A DNA stretch of 64,000 nucleotides, from contig NZ_LGKG01000141.1 of assembly GCF_001294335.1 (NCBI RefSeq), positions 62,001 through 126,000 on the forward strand, given 5' to 3'. Below are positions 6,497-15,585 of this stretch, piece by piece. How positions within the stretch are numbered: the stretch's first letter is position 1; the number at the start of each line of letters is the position of its first letter. This DNA is from Streptomyces chattanoogensis. Lineage in GTDB: Bacteria; Actinomycetota; Actinomycetes; Streptomycetales; Streptomycetaceae. Position numbers and translations under genes: made by a program. The notes beneath the pieces were generated by a model that worked only from the letters and a program-made list of their open reading frames with translations, ran no database searches and had not been told where the DNA came from.

Positions 6497-8431
6497 GTGT
6501 TCAGCCAGGAAAGCGCCGCACCCGAAACCCGAGCCGCCACTCCGGTCCCGGCCCCCACCCTCACCGAGCCGCACAAAACCGTCCTCAACGGCACCGTCCG
6601 CGAGGTCTCCGTCCCCGCCCTGGCCCCGCCCGTCCACACCGGCTCGCTCGGCGACCTTCCCTTCATCAACGCCGCCGAGGCCCCCGCCGATGCCGTCCTG
6701 GCCCGAAAACAGCCCAGCGGCGCCTGGCGCGACATCACCGCCGCGGAATTCGCCGCCCAGGTACGGGCGGTGGCCAAGGGCCTGATAGCGCATGGCCTGC
6801 ATCCCGGCGACCGGCTCGCCATCATGGCCCGTACGACCTACGAATGGACCCTGATCGACTTCGCCGCCTGGGCCGCCGGCCTGGTCACCGTCCCCCTCTA
6901 CCCCACCTCCTCCGCCCACCAGGCCCAGTGGATCCTGCACGACTCCGGCGCCCGCGCCTGCGTGGGGGAGAGCGTCGAGGAAACCCGCCTGATCAGCGGC
7001 ATCCGCACCGAACTCCCCGCCCTCGACCACCTCTGGCAGTTCAGCACCGGGGCCGTCTCCCACCTCGTCTCCGCGGGCCGTGACCTCCCCGACGAGGCCG
7101 TCGACGAGCGCCGCGCCATCGTCGGCCCCGCCTCCCTCGCCACCCTCATCTACACCTCCGGCACCACGGGCCGCCCCAAAGGCTGCGCCCTCACCCACGC
7201 CAACTTCTTCGCCGAGGTGGACAACGCCGTCGAACTCCTCCACCCCGTCTTCAAGTCGGTGAGCCAGGAACCCGCCTCCACCCTCCTCTTCCTCCCCCTC
7301 TCCCACGTCTTCGGCCGGATGGTCGCCGTCGGCTGTCTCCGCGCCAGGGTCCGCCTCGGGCACGCCCCCAGCATCCAGACCGACGACCTCCTCGCCGATC
7401 TCGCCGCCTTCCGGCCCACCTTCCTCCTGGCCATCCCCTACGTCCTGGAGAAGGTCTTCAACACCGGCCGCGCCACCGCCGAGAAGATGGGCCGGGCCGC
7501 CTCCTTCGACCGCGCGGCCCGTATAGCCCGCGCCTACGGCGAGGCCGTCGAGGCCCAGGAACACGGGACCGGACCGGGCCCCGGCCTCGCCCTCAAGGCC
7601 GCCCGCAAGCTCTACGACCCCCTGGTCTACCGCCGCATCCGCGCCGCCCTGGGTGGCGCGGTCCGCTACGCGATCTGCGGCGGCTCCCCACTGGGCCACC
7701 GCCTCGCCGCCTTCTACTCCGGCGCCGGCATCGAGATCTTCGAGGGGTACGGCCTGACGGAGACCACCGCCGCCGCAACCGTCACCCCGCCCCTCCGCCC
7801 CCGTATCGGCACGGTCGGCTGGCCGCTGCCCGGCAGCGCCGTCCGCATCGCCGACGACGGCGAGATCCTCCTCCAGGGAGGTCATGTCTTCACCGGCTAC
7901 TGGGACGCGGCCCGGGGCACGGCCGTCCCCATGACCGACCGGGACGGCTGGCTGGCCACCGGGGACCTGGGCGCCCTGGACTCCGACGGCTACCTCACCA
8001 TCACCGGCCGCAAGAAGGAGATCATCGTCACCACGGGCGGCAAGAACATCGCCCCCGCGCCCCTGGAGGACCGCCTCCGCTCCCACCCCCTGGTCGGCCA
8101 GTGCATGGTCCTCGGCGACAACCGCCCGTACGTCACGGCCCTGATCACCCTCGACCCCGACGGCCTTGCCCACTGGCGCCAGATGACCAGGAAACGCGAC
8201 GTGCCGCTCGCGGAACTCGTACGCGACGACCGCCTCCTGGCCGACCTCCAGCATGCCGTGGACGACGCCAACAGCCTGGTCTCCCGCGCGGAGTCCATCC
8301 GCCGCTTCGCCGTCCTCCCAACCGACTTCACGGAGCAGACCGGCCATCTCACCCCGTCGCTGAAGCTGCGTCGGGCGGCCGTGGCCCGCGACTTCGCGAA
8401 GGAGATCGAGGGGCTGTACGACAAGCAGTGA
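6497..8431 (+). CDS. Long-chain fatty acid--CoA ligase / AMP-dependent synthetase (FadD15-like)
   Basis: A 644-residue adenylate-forming enzyme that activates a carboxylic acid to acyl-AMP and then acyl-CoA. The ATP motif YTSGTTGRPKG lies near residue 219, the A5 motif EGYGLTET near 416, then TGDLG and the hinge/lysine region GRKKEIIVTTGGKNIAP. Length and the inserted segment after FRPTFLLAIPYVLEKVF fit the long-chain (FadD15/Faa) class. Start is GTG at 6497, with GAGGAG 6 nt upstream; the longer open frame reaching back to 6143 would cover the operator and is rejected. Expression is probably controlled by the TetR protein encoded upstream through the palindrome at 6182-6195. Confidence 0.9.
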   Translation: MFSQESAAPETRAATPVPAPTLTEPHKTVLNGTVREVSVPALAPPVHTGSLGDLPFINAAEAPADAVLARKQPSGAWRDITAAEFAAQVRAVAKGLIAHGLHPGDRLAIMARTTYEWTLIDFAAWAAGLVTVPLYPTSSAHQAQWILHDSGARACVGESVEETRLISGIRTELPALDHLWQFSTGAVSHLVSAGRDLPDEAVDERRAIVGPASLATLIYTSGTTGRPKGCALTHANFFAEVDNAVELLHPVFKSVSQEPASTLLFLPLSHVFGRMVAVGCLRARVRLGHAPSIQTDDLLADLAAFRPTFLLAIPYVLEKVFNTGRATAEKMGRAASFDRAARIARAYGEAVEAQEHGTGPGPGLALKAARKLYDPLVYRRIRAALGGAVRYAICGGSPLGHRLAAFYSGAGIEIFEGYGLTETTAAATVTPPLRPRIGTVGWPLPGSAVRIADDGEILLQGGHVFTGYWDAARGTAVPMTDRDGWLATGDLGALDSDGYLTITGRKKEIIVTTGGKNIAPAPLEDRLRSHPLVGQCMVLGDNRPYVTALITLDPDGLAHWRQMTRKRDVPLAELVRDDRLLADLQHAVDDANSLVSRAESIRRFAVLPTDFTEQTGHLTPSLKLRRAAVARDFAKEIEGLYDKQ

Positions 8432-8629
8432 CCCCGCCTCGGTGACCCCGTCCCCGTCCTCCCCTAAGGGGCGACCCTGACGAAACCCCGAGCCGTACAA
8501 CCCGGTTGCCCCGGATCGCCTCCGGGAGACCTCAGGGTCGAACACCCCCCATTGTGGTGATCCGCGGTGCGGTTGCGCTCGGCAGCATGAAAGCCGTACG
8601 CACCGGCCGTTCACACCACGGAGCATGCC

Positions 8630-9838
8630 TTGCACTTCCGCAGCCGCAACCACAGCCACAGAGGTACACGTGCGGCTCTCGCCGCCGCCCTCGTGCTCGC
8701 GCTGTCCGCCGGCGCGTCGGCCCCCGCCCTGGCCGACGCGCCCGGCACCGACGTGGCAACGGCTCAGGCGGGGACCGGTCACCCATCGACCGGCCCGAAC
8801 GTGCCCGCACTGGAAAAGGCCCTCCGCGGGCTCCCCGACAAGGACGCCACCGCCGCCCTCGTGCGCGTCGGCGGCCACGGCAGCTGGCACGGCAGCGCCG
8901 GCGTCCACGACCTCGAAAGCCACCGCAAGGCCCTGGAGAACGCCCGCTTCCGCGCGGGCTCCACCACCAAGGTCGTCACCTCGGCTCTCGTACTGCAACT
9001 CGCCGCCGAGGGAAAGATCGATCTCGACGGGACGGTGCAGCACTATCTGCCCGGCCTGCTGACCGACGCCTTCCGGCCCATCACCGTCCGGCAGCTGCTC
9101 ACGTTCACCAGCGGGCTCCAGCCGGGCGCCACCCTCGGCCCGGAGAACGCCGAGGGGTACGAGAACCGCTTCAAGACCCTGACCCCGGAAGCCGTCGTCG
9201 CGTCCTCTGTCGCCAAGGGTCCGTACCGGGGCCCTGGGGAAGGCCCGGGCAAGAAACAGCGCTACGGCAACATCGACTACACCGTCCTCGGCATGCTGAT
9301 CGAGCAGACCACCGGCGATTCGTACGCGCACCAGGCCGCGGTACGCATCTTCCGCCCGGCCGGCATGCGGCACACGTCCTTCCCCGAGGGCCCCGACCCC
9401 CGGATCCACGGCCCGCACAACCGCGGCTACCAGAAGCTGGCGGACGGCCGGACCGTGGACGCGACCGAGTGGAACATGTCCGACCGCTGGGCGGCCGGAG
9501 ACATGATCTCCACCACCGCCGACCTGGAGAAGTTCGTCGTCGCGCTCTTCCAGGGCAAGATCGTCCCGCAGTCGCTCCTGGAACGGGAGATGCTCACCGT
9601 CCCGCACGTCAAGGGCGCCACGATGAGCGCGGGCCTGCAGCGCTACGACGCCGGCGACGGCAAGATCATCTGGCTGAAGAGCGGATCCCGGCCCGGCTAC
9701 AGCACACTCTTCGCCGCAACCGAGGACCTGTCCCGCACCCTCGTCTTCTCCGTCAACGCCACCGACGCCAAGAGCGAGCAGAGGAATCCGGTCGCTGAGC
9801 GCATAGTGAGGGCAGCGTTCGCGCTGCCCGCGCAGTAG
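8630..9838 (+). CDS. Secreted serine hydrolase (beta-lactamase / D-alanyl-D-alanine carboxypeptidase family)
   Basis: A 402-residue exported protein of the serine beta-lactamase-like family (class C / R61 DD-peptidase type). It has a signal peptide at residues 1-36 (basic start, ALAAALVLALSAGASAPALA cleavage region). Active-site motifs are S-x-x-K in GSTTKVV near residue 111, Y-x-N in RYGNIDY near 211 and the K-S-G triad in WLKSGSRPGYS near 350. Start is TTG at 8630 with GGAG 7 nt upstream. Likely substrate is peptidoglycan stem peptide or a small amide/ester; the exact role cannot be read. It is probably monocistronic. Confidence 0.85.
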   Translation: MHFRSRNHSHRGTRAALAAALVLALSAGASAPALADAPGTDVATAQAGTGHPSTGPNVPALEKALRGLPDKDATAALVRVGGHGSWHGSAGVHDLESHRKALENARFRAGSTTKVVTSALVLQLAAEGKIDLDGTVQHYLPGLLTDAFRPITVRQLLTFTSGLQPGATLGPENAEGYENRFKTLTPEAVVASSVAKGPYRGPGEGPGKKQRYGNIDYTVLGMLIEQTTGDSYAHQAAVRIFRPAGMRHTSFPEGPDPRIHGPHNRGYQKLADGRTVDATEWNMSDRWAAGDMISTTADLEKFVVALFQGKIVPQSLLEREMLTVPHVKGATMSAGLQRYDAGDGKIIWLKSGSRPGYSTLFAATEDLSRTLVFSVNATDAKSEQRNPVAERIVRAAFALPAQ

Positions 9839-9924
9839 CCGTACGCCGACGTGTACGCCGCCCCCCACCTCACCGCCGCCCGCCTCCCCCGGACGACCAC
9901 CGGTTGAGCCGCCGCACGGTCTCC

Positions 9925-10161
9925 TCCACTCCGCGTCGGTCAGCAGATACGGCCGGCCGCCGTACGAAGCAGCTGTCCTCGCCGCGCAGCGGGACCTCGG
10001 CGGGGTGGCGAGGCCTGGTCAGCGGAGGCACCGAAGGGGCGGGGGCGCGCGGTGGTGCGCAGAGTGGTGTACGACATGCCGGACGTCGCCCGGCGCTGTC
10101 CGTGTGCCGGAAGTAACCAACCCAGTACCAAGAGCAAGATCTTTCGGCTAAGGTCGCTCAT
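9925..10161 (-). pseudogene. Frameshifted small Streptomyces protein
   Basis: On the minus strand ATG 10161 has a perfect AGGAGG upstream and starts MSDLSRKILLLVLGWLLPAH, but the natural reading then moves between frames. A second frame gives RHPAEVPLRGEDSCFVR, and a third gives RPYLLTDAEWRR after an apparent 4-nt insertion (CGGC repeated). From memory, small Streptomyces proteins with an LRGED..LVRPYL segment exist; function unknown to me. The first segment contains a TTA codon, the rare bldA-dependent leucine codon. It lies beside the WhiJ-like cassette and is probably decaying. Two frameshifts could in principle be sequencing errors. Confidence 0.4.
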
Positions 10162-10335
10162 GCGTGTCAACCTCCTGTCGGTTGATAGCCGCGCCCCCGG
10201 ACCGGTCGGACGGTCGCGGGGGTCTTCCGGGATGCCGTACGAAGAAAGGCGCCCCTCTGCTCTGGAGCCGAGGCGCTTGGCGCGTCAGACTGGAACCCCC
10301 GTGTCACCTCTGTGGGGGAGGTGGCACGGGGCCTC

Positions 10336-10560
10336 TCATTGCGCCGCAGCCTTACGGAGCACGGCCGTCAGCTTTCGGGCCGTGGCGGTGTTGCAGTTCC
10401 CGAGCGCGATGAGCGAGAGGCGGTAGCTGCCCGCATAGGCCGGCAGCTCGAGGCCGAGCGACGGCAGGGTGATGCCGTTGGCCGCGAGGGCGGTGCGGAG
10501 CGCTTCGGTGCACTCGTCGGCGTCGTCGATGTGGTTGTGGTTGACGTCGTGGTCGTGCAT
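10336..10560 (-). CDS. Small hypothetical protein of the XRE-DUF397 cassette
   Basis: A 74-residue acidic protein starting MHDHDVNHNHIDDADE and ending in LGNCNTATARKLTAVLRK. It is divergent from the XRE regulator at 10671. Small proteins with an ITLPSLGL...LGNCN/LGRCN pattern are often found beside such regulators in Streptomyces; their function is not known. GGGAG lies 9 nt before the ATG. Codon bias is typical of the host. Confidence 0.6.
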   Translation of the reverse strand: MHDHDVNHNHIDDADECTEALRTALAANGITLPSLGLELPAYAGSYRLSLIALGNCNTATARKLTAVLRKAAAQ

Positions 10561-10670
10561 GCCCTTTATCTCCCTGTGCGCATGGTGACGAACTGCTCAC
10601 AGAGTGCCGTGGTGCGGCGTGGCTTGGAAGGGTTTTCATGGCCACTGTGCGATCTGTGGAATGGTGAAAC

Positions 10671-11522
10671 ATGCCTGTGCGCAAGGAAATTGACGGTTCG
10701 CGGAGCGTCCCCGCGTTCTACGGCAAGGAGTTGCGGTGGAAGCGGGAGAAGGCAGGGCGCACGCTCAAGGAGACCGTTGAGGGCAGCTACTTCGGGACGA
10801 GTTACCTGAGTGAGATTGAGCGCGGTCAGCGGCGTATTCCGGAGACACTGGCGAGCCACATTGACCGAGCGCTGGAGACCGATGGGTTCTTCGCCCGGCA
10901 TTGCGAAGACGTGCGGAACGCGAAGCCGAGCGGACACGCGGACTACTTCGCAGAAGTCGCAGAGGCGGCATGGCGCGCTCGGGATATCGAGGACTGGGAT
11001 CCCACCTTGATTCTGGGACCGCTCCAACTGGAGCCGTACATCCGGGCGGTCGTACACGCTGCTCACCCTGAGGACACCGAGGAAGAGGTCGCCTCCAAGG
11101 TCGCTGCAAGACGCGAGTATGCGGGGCGTTTCGAAAGCACGACAGCCCCCGAGCGCTGGGTCGTGCTACATGAGTCGATCCTGAAGCAGCCGATCATCGG
11201 CGACGACGAGATGGCAGAGCAGCTTGCTCATGTTGCCGCCCTCGCCCGGCGTCGTTGTTTCGTGCCGCAGATTCTCCCGGTGAAAGGGCGCGCGCACCCA
11301 TTTATGACCGGCACGACGCGGATCATGACCTTCTGCGATGCCCCACCACTTGTGTACGTCGAGGGCATGTACAGCGGCCAGACCATCGATGACTCAGGAA
11401 TCGTGAGGCGGTACCAGAAGGCCTACGATCGGCTCAGAGCCGCCGCACTGCCGCCTGAGGAGTCCCTGGCAATGATCGAGAAGGCGGCGGAGGGCTACGG
11501 AAATGGCAAGCATCCGCGTTGA
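10671..11522 (+). CDS. WhiJ/Scr1-like XRE regulator with DUF5753
   Basis: A 283-residue protein. Residues about 15-70 form a Cro/C1-type helix-turn-helix (FYGKELRWKREKAGRTLKE ... GTSYLSEIERGQRRIPETLA), and residues about 100-275 are the DUF5753 domain usual in this family, ending ...YDRLRAAALPPEESLAMIEKAA. Such regulators pair with a DUF397 protein and act in developmental or antibiotic control (WhiJ, AbaA cluster, Scr1). The downstream DUF397 gene overlaps it by 20 nt. GC content and codon use are more relaxed than in neighbouring core genes (many tolerated A/T third positions), consistent with an acquired cassette. The ribosome site of the ATG is weak. Confidence 0.85.
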   Translation: MPVRKEIDGSRSVPAFYGKELRWKREKAGRTLKETVEGSYFGTSYLSEIERGQRRIPETLASHIDRALETDGFFARHCEDVRNAKPSGHADYFAEVAEAAWRARDIEDWDPTLILGPLQLEPYIRAVVHAAHPEDTEEEVASKVAARREYAGRFESTTAPERWVVLHESILKQPIIGDDEMAEQLAHVAALARRRCFVPQILPVKGRAHPFMTGTTRIMTFCDAPPLVYVEGMYSGQTIDDSGIVRRYQKAYDRLRAAALPPEESLAMIEKAAEGYGNGKHPR

Positions 11523-11799
11523 CTTGAGCACAGCCAACTGGCGCAAGAGTAGCTACAGCAACGGTGATAGGGGCCTCTGCGTGGAGGTTGCTGAGGGGTT
11601 TCTCGGTGCCGCCCGCTGGGGTGGGATCAGCTACTGCAACGGCTCCGGCGGCAACTGCATCGAGGTGGCCAACAACCACCCCGGCCTCGTCCCCGTACGC
11701 GACACCAAGACCGCACCCGACGGCCCGACCGTTATCATCCCGGCCGCCGCCTGGGCCCGCTTCGTCACGGCTGTCAAAGCCGACACGTTCCTTGCCTGA
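11503..11799 (+). CDS. DUF397 protein with a partial internal duplication
   Basis: A 98-residue partner of the XRE regulator. The canonical DUF397 pattern W-R-K-S-S-Y-S-N-G...C-V-E-V-A appears twice: ANWRKSSYSNGDRGLCVEVA at residues 11-30, then a second copy RWGGISYCNGSGGNCIEVAN that continues to the normal end (VPVRDTKTAPDG ... AWARFVTAVKA). The first copy is cut after CVEVAEG, so this is one truncated plus one complete unit. ATG 11503 has GGAGG 8-9 nt upstream and overlaps the regulator, indicating translational coupling. Proteins of this family modulate their cognate XRE regulator. Confidence 0.85.
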   Translation: MASIRVDLSTANWRKSSYSNGDRGLCVEVAEGFLGAARWGGISYCNGSGGNCIEVANNHPGLVPVRDTKTAPDGPTVIIPAAAWARFVTAVKADTFLA

Positions 11800-12385
11800 C
11801 CTGCTGGTCGAGGCTGCTCGCGCAGGCCTGCTCACCGGCGCCTCAGCGGTCGACGTCTTCGCCGAACTGGCGCGGAAAGCAGCAGATTCGCCGTCTGCCG
11901 CGCTCGCGGTGTGCTTGGCGCTCGGCGTGCCGCGTGCCGACGCGGAGCAACGGCTGGACGGCAGCGACGAGCTGCTGGACGAGCTGAACCCGGGTGAGGA
12001 GCGGATGGGGGGCGAGATCCTCGAGACGCTCGGTGTGTTCGACGTCGACCGTTCGCTGGACGAGCGTGGCGAGGAGATCAAACGCTGGTTGGGCACGGCG
12101 ATCGGCGCCCACGGCACCTTCGGTTCCGGCCATGCGCACAGCCTCTGGCGTCGCCTTCGCACCGGAGCGCTGACCGGGGCGTTTCTCTCCCCCGCGGACA
12201 GCGGTCCCCACCCCGTCGAAGGGGCTCCCTCGACGTACTGGGAGGCGCTGACCCGTGCCGGGGAGTTCTGTCCGCCGACAACCACGAAGCGGACGAGCGG
12301 TTCGAGAAGGCGCTCGAGCGTTGCCGTCGGCAGGCTGCCGGGACCGGGCGCGGGTGTCCTGGAACCGGCGGCCGGTGAGGCGTGA
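11792..12385 (+). pseudogene. Hypothetical protein, probably frameshifted near 12270
   Basis: A frame beginning with TTG at 11792, overlapping the end of the DUF397 gene, reads a convincing protein (LLVEAARAGLLTGASAVDVF ... AALAVCLALGVPRADAEQRL ... YWEALTRAGEFCP). At about 12270 the coding signal jumps frame: the phase ending PTTTKRTSGSRRRSS is poor, while another phase reads DNHEADERFEKALERCRRQA with good codon bias and then stops. It therefore looks like a gene broken by a one-base indel. I recognise no domain. It may belong to the XRE-DUF397 cassette. Confidence 0.4.
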
Positions 12386-12561
12386 CGGGGTGGCCGCCCG
12401 AGTGCCGTGAGCTCGTCCCGGGGGGCGGGGAGGGGGTGCTCCCCGAGATCCTCAAGCCGGGCGAACGGGCGACGGTTCTGCTTCGGGCGGAGGCCGGCTA
12501 CTTCGTTTCCCGCAAGCGAGGCGCGCCTCTCGTTCAGCTCGGGTGGCTGCCCGACCGTTAG
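12382..12561 (+). CDS. Small hypothetical ORF, coupled by a GTGA overlap
   Basis: A 59-codon frame with host-like codon use: GTG start overlapping the preceding TGA, then ECRELVPGGGEGVLPEILKP, GERATVLLRAEAGYFVSRKR and GAPLVQLGWLPDR before TAG. It may be a genuine small protein translated by coupling, or the surviving C-terminal part of the frameshifted gene before it. No known family recognised. Confidence 0.4.
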   Translation: MTGWPPECRELVPGGGEGVLPEILKPGERATVLLRAEAGYFVSRKRGAPLVQLGWLPDR

Positions 12562-12732
12562 CGGGATCCATACGGCGAACCAGGGCGGCGCACGTGCCGT
12601 CCGTGGAATTCCGGCAGGGCGATCTGCGGTTTCCCGTTTCCCGTTGTCCGGTGTTCGATACGGCGATACGAGGAATTCACGCGGCGGGCCGTTCCCGGTG
12701 GCGTCGCGGGCCAAAAGGAGGGGGCGCAAAAG

Positions 12733-12783
12733 GCAGGAGCCCCGCTCCCCGCCGAAGCGGAGGAGCAGGGCTCCTTGGGTACT
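12733..12783 (-). terminator. Terminator after the cold-shock gene
   Basis: The arms AGGAGCCCCGCTCC and GGAGCAGGGCTCCT (12737-12774) form a stem around CCGCCGAAGC. In the minus direction it is followed by a CCTTTTGCG run. It is 50 nt past the cold-shock stop. Confidence 0.65.
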
Positions 12784-12825
12784 GCAAAGAGAGTGACCAG
12801 GAATTATTCCGGGCCGGGCAACTTA

Positions 12826-13029
12826 CTACGCGGGGGTTACGTTCTCCGCCTGCGGACCCTTCGGGCCCTGCGTGACGTCGAAGGTGACCTGCTGGTTCTC
12901 CTCGAGGGAGCGGAAGCCAGAGGCGTTGATCGCGGAGTAGTGGACGAAGACATCCGGGCCGCCGCCGTCCTGGGCGATGAAGCCGAAGCCCTTTTCAGCG
13001 TTGAACCACTTGACGGTTCCGGTAGCCAT
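12826..13029 (-). CDS. Cold-shock domain protein (CspA/ScoF family)
   Basis: A 67-residue single-domain nucleic-acid chaperone. The RNP1 motif is KGFGFI in [20 protein letters not shown] and RNP2 is VFVHYSAI. These bind single-stranded RNA/DNA and melt mRNA structure. ATG 13029 has AAGGAGG 4 nt upstream; the open frame to 13074 is leader sequence. It is divergent from mqnA. A roughly 125-nt leader carries a terminator-like hairpin (13082-13124), so expression may be controlled after initiation. Confidence 0.93.
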   Translation of the reverse strand: MATGTVKWFNAEKGFGFIAQDGGGPDVFVHYSAINASGFRSLEENQQVTFDVTQGPKGPQAENVTPA

Positions 13030-13081
13030 AAGCCCTCCTTGGGCCAAAGGGTTGCCCTGCTCCAGAACCTGCAAACAAGTC

Positions 13082-13124
13082 TGAAAACTACAAAAGCCTG
13101 CGGGTCACATGCTCCGCAGGCTTT
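13082..13124 (-). promoter_or_regulatory. Attenuator-like hairpin in the cold-shock gene leader
   Basis: Arms 13093-13103 and 13114-13124 are perfectly complementary over 11 bp (AAAGCCTGCGG). On the minus strand the stem is followed by TTGTAGTTTTC, the layout of an intrinsic terminator, yet it lies 64 nt upstream of the cold-shock start and downstream of the likely promoter. No gene ends before it. It may be an attenuator or temperature-sensitive structure. Confidence 0.55.
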
Positions 13125-13159
13125 GTACTGCAAGGGAAACCAAACTGCAACTTGCGCTG

Positions 13160-13165
13160 AGCCTA
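13160..13165 (-). promoter_or_regulatory. Possible -10 (TAGGCT) of the cold-shock gene
   Basis: Minus-strand TAGGCT matches TAnnnT and would start transcription near 13153, leaving a leader of about 125 nt. A small dyad CTAAA-N7-TTTAG (13194-13210 region) lies further upstream. No strong -35. Confidence 0.3.
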
Positions 13166-13334
13166 GCACGGTGCACTCGGCAGGCGGAAGAGCTAAAGAT
13201 CACGTTTAGCCGGGGGAGTGAGCGCCGCACGGAGAGTCGTGCGGGGAGTCGTACGGAGGGGGTACGGAGAGCCGTACGGGCTCTTCTGCGGTCCCGCTTG
13301 CAGACCCGCCGCATGGCCCCGAGAGCGGCGGGTC

Positions 13335-14243
<909 letters not shown>

Positions 14244-14297
14244 CCGGGGCGGCCGGCCGGGGGCAGCCGCCGGCCGAGGTCTGCTCCTGAGTGCCCT

Positions 14298-15404
14298 CTA
14301 CGGACCGGCCGGCCGGACGGGTGCCGGGGCGGGCGCGGCCGGGGTCGGGCCGCGGAGGACCTTGCTGATGGCCTCCAGCGTGGCTTCCCGCATGCCCTGG
14401 ACGTAGCTCCGGGCGTTGTGGGTGCCGCCCTGGATGACGTGGAGGCGGGCCTTTACGGGGCCGTCCTCGGTGTTCCCGTACTTCCGCAGGAAGCGTTCCA
14501 GGTTTGCGCGGCCGGACTCCTTGCTGCCGATCTGGAACTCGAGGTGGACCGGGGGAGCGCCGGGGCGGGCGGCGAGCTGTTCGGCCAGGTGCTCGGGGTC
14601 GTTGGCGCGCAGGGCTTTTTCGTGGCCGCGCCAGAGGGGGGAGTCGGGGCGGGTGTCGGGGCCGGAGGCGATGACCGCCTTGAAGCGGTCCGGGTGCTGC
14701 AGGACCTGCTTGAGGCCGGCGAACCCGCCGGACGAGGAGCCCATGAAGGCCCAGCCGTCGCGGTGGGCGAACGTCCGGAAGTTGGCCCTGACCAGGTCCG
14801 GGACGTCGTCCGACAGCCAGGTGCCCATCTTCGGCTGCCCGGGGATGTCGCTGCCGTCGTAGTAGTGGTCCTGGTCGGGGTTCAGCACGGGCATGACGAC
14901 GACGAAGGGCTTGCTCCGGCCGGCCGCCGCCATGTCGCCGATGGTGCTCTGGAGTCCGAGGTCGGTGCCCATCCAGTAGTTAACGGGGTAGCCGGGGCCG
15001 CCGGGCAGCGCGATCAGCACCGGGAAGCCGCTGTTGCGGTAGCGGTCCTCGTAGTACTCCTTCGGCGCCCAGATCCAGACCTTGCCGGTGAAGCCGGATT
15101 TCTTTCCGTGCAGCGTGGTGACGCCGATCCTGGTGCCGTCGGCGAGGGTGTTGGCGGTACGGAATTCCGCCTGCGGGCCGGCGGGCATACGGACTGCCGG
15201 GTCGGTGGGGCGGTCCGCGCCGTCCGGGGCGGATGCCGTGGAGCCGGGGGCCGGGCCGCTGAAGGACATGGGCTCGCCGTTGTCCGAGAACACGTCGAGG
15301 TGGTTCAGGACGGGGACGGCGGCGACGAGGACCAGGGCCGCGACGGCCGAGCCGAGGAGGAGCCGGCGCTTTCTGCGGGGGCGGGGGGCGTGCGGGTGGT
15401 GCAC
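14298..15404 (-). CDS. Membrane-anchored or secreted esterase (antigen 85 / EstD-like alpha/beta hydrolase)
   Basis: A 368-residue alpha/beta hydrolase of the putative esterase family (PF00756 type). A basic stretch RPRRKRR precedes one membrane segment (LLLGSAVAALVLVAAVPVL, about residues 20-38), acting as anchor or signal. The nucleophile is in GSSSGG (WAFMGSSSGGFAGL), the acid is probably in SGPDTRPD or downstream, and the His is in QGGTHNARSY. Start is GTG at 15404, with GGAG 7 nt upstream; the frame is open to 15587 but without a ribosome site. It is divergent from the protein kinase gene. Substrate unknown; relatives include mycolyltransferases and feruloyl or tributyrin esterases. Confidence 0.8.
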   Translation of the reverse strand: MHHPHAPRPRRKRRLLLGSAVAALVLVAAVPVLNHLDVFSDNGEPMSFSGPAPGSTASAPDGADRPTDPAVRMPAGPQAEFRTANTLADGTRIGVTTLHGKKSGFTGKVWIWAPKEYYEDRYRNSGFPVLIALPGGPGYPVNYWMGTDLGLQSTIGDMAAAGRSKPFVVVMPVLNPDQDHYYDGSDIPGQPKMGTWLSDDVPDLVRANFRTFAHRDGWAFMGSSSGGFAGLKQVLQHPDRFKAVIASGPDTRPDSPLWRGHEKALRANDPEHLAEQLAARPGAPPVHLEFQIGSKESGRANLERFLRKYGNTEDGPVKARLHVIQGGTHNARSYVQGMREATLEAISKVLRGPTPAAPAPAPVRPAGP

Positions 15405-15585
15405 GGAGGTACTCCGGACGGTCGCGCTGCCGTGGTGGGCAGGTTGGGGAGGTGTGGCGGTTTGCGCCCTGTTTGATGCGGAAAGTGGTGCGGGGGTTTC
15501 CGGCGGCCGCGCATGACATGGGTCATAAGCTGAAGCGCGCCGTACGAAGGACCGTCCGAAGGGCCGTGCAAGGGGGAGGCGAGCC

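Noticed and set aside
6209-9868. Very long open frame (1219 codons) on the minus strand opposite the acyl-CoA synthetase and serine hydrolase
   Set aside because: It mirrors the third-position GC bias of the plus-strand genes, is rich in Gly/Glu/Ala/Val with no domain, and the plus-strand proteins have clear motifs.
9839-10335. tRNA gene or attachment site flanking the accessory patch
   Set aside because: No cloverleaf, CCA end or direct repeat of useful length was recognised.
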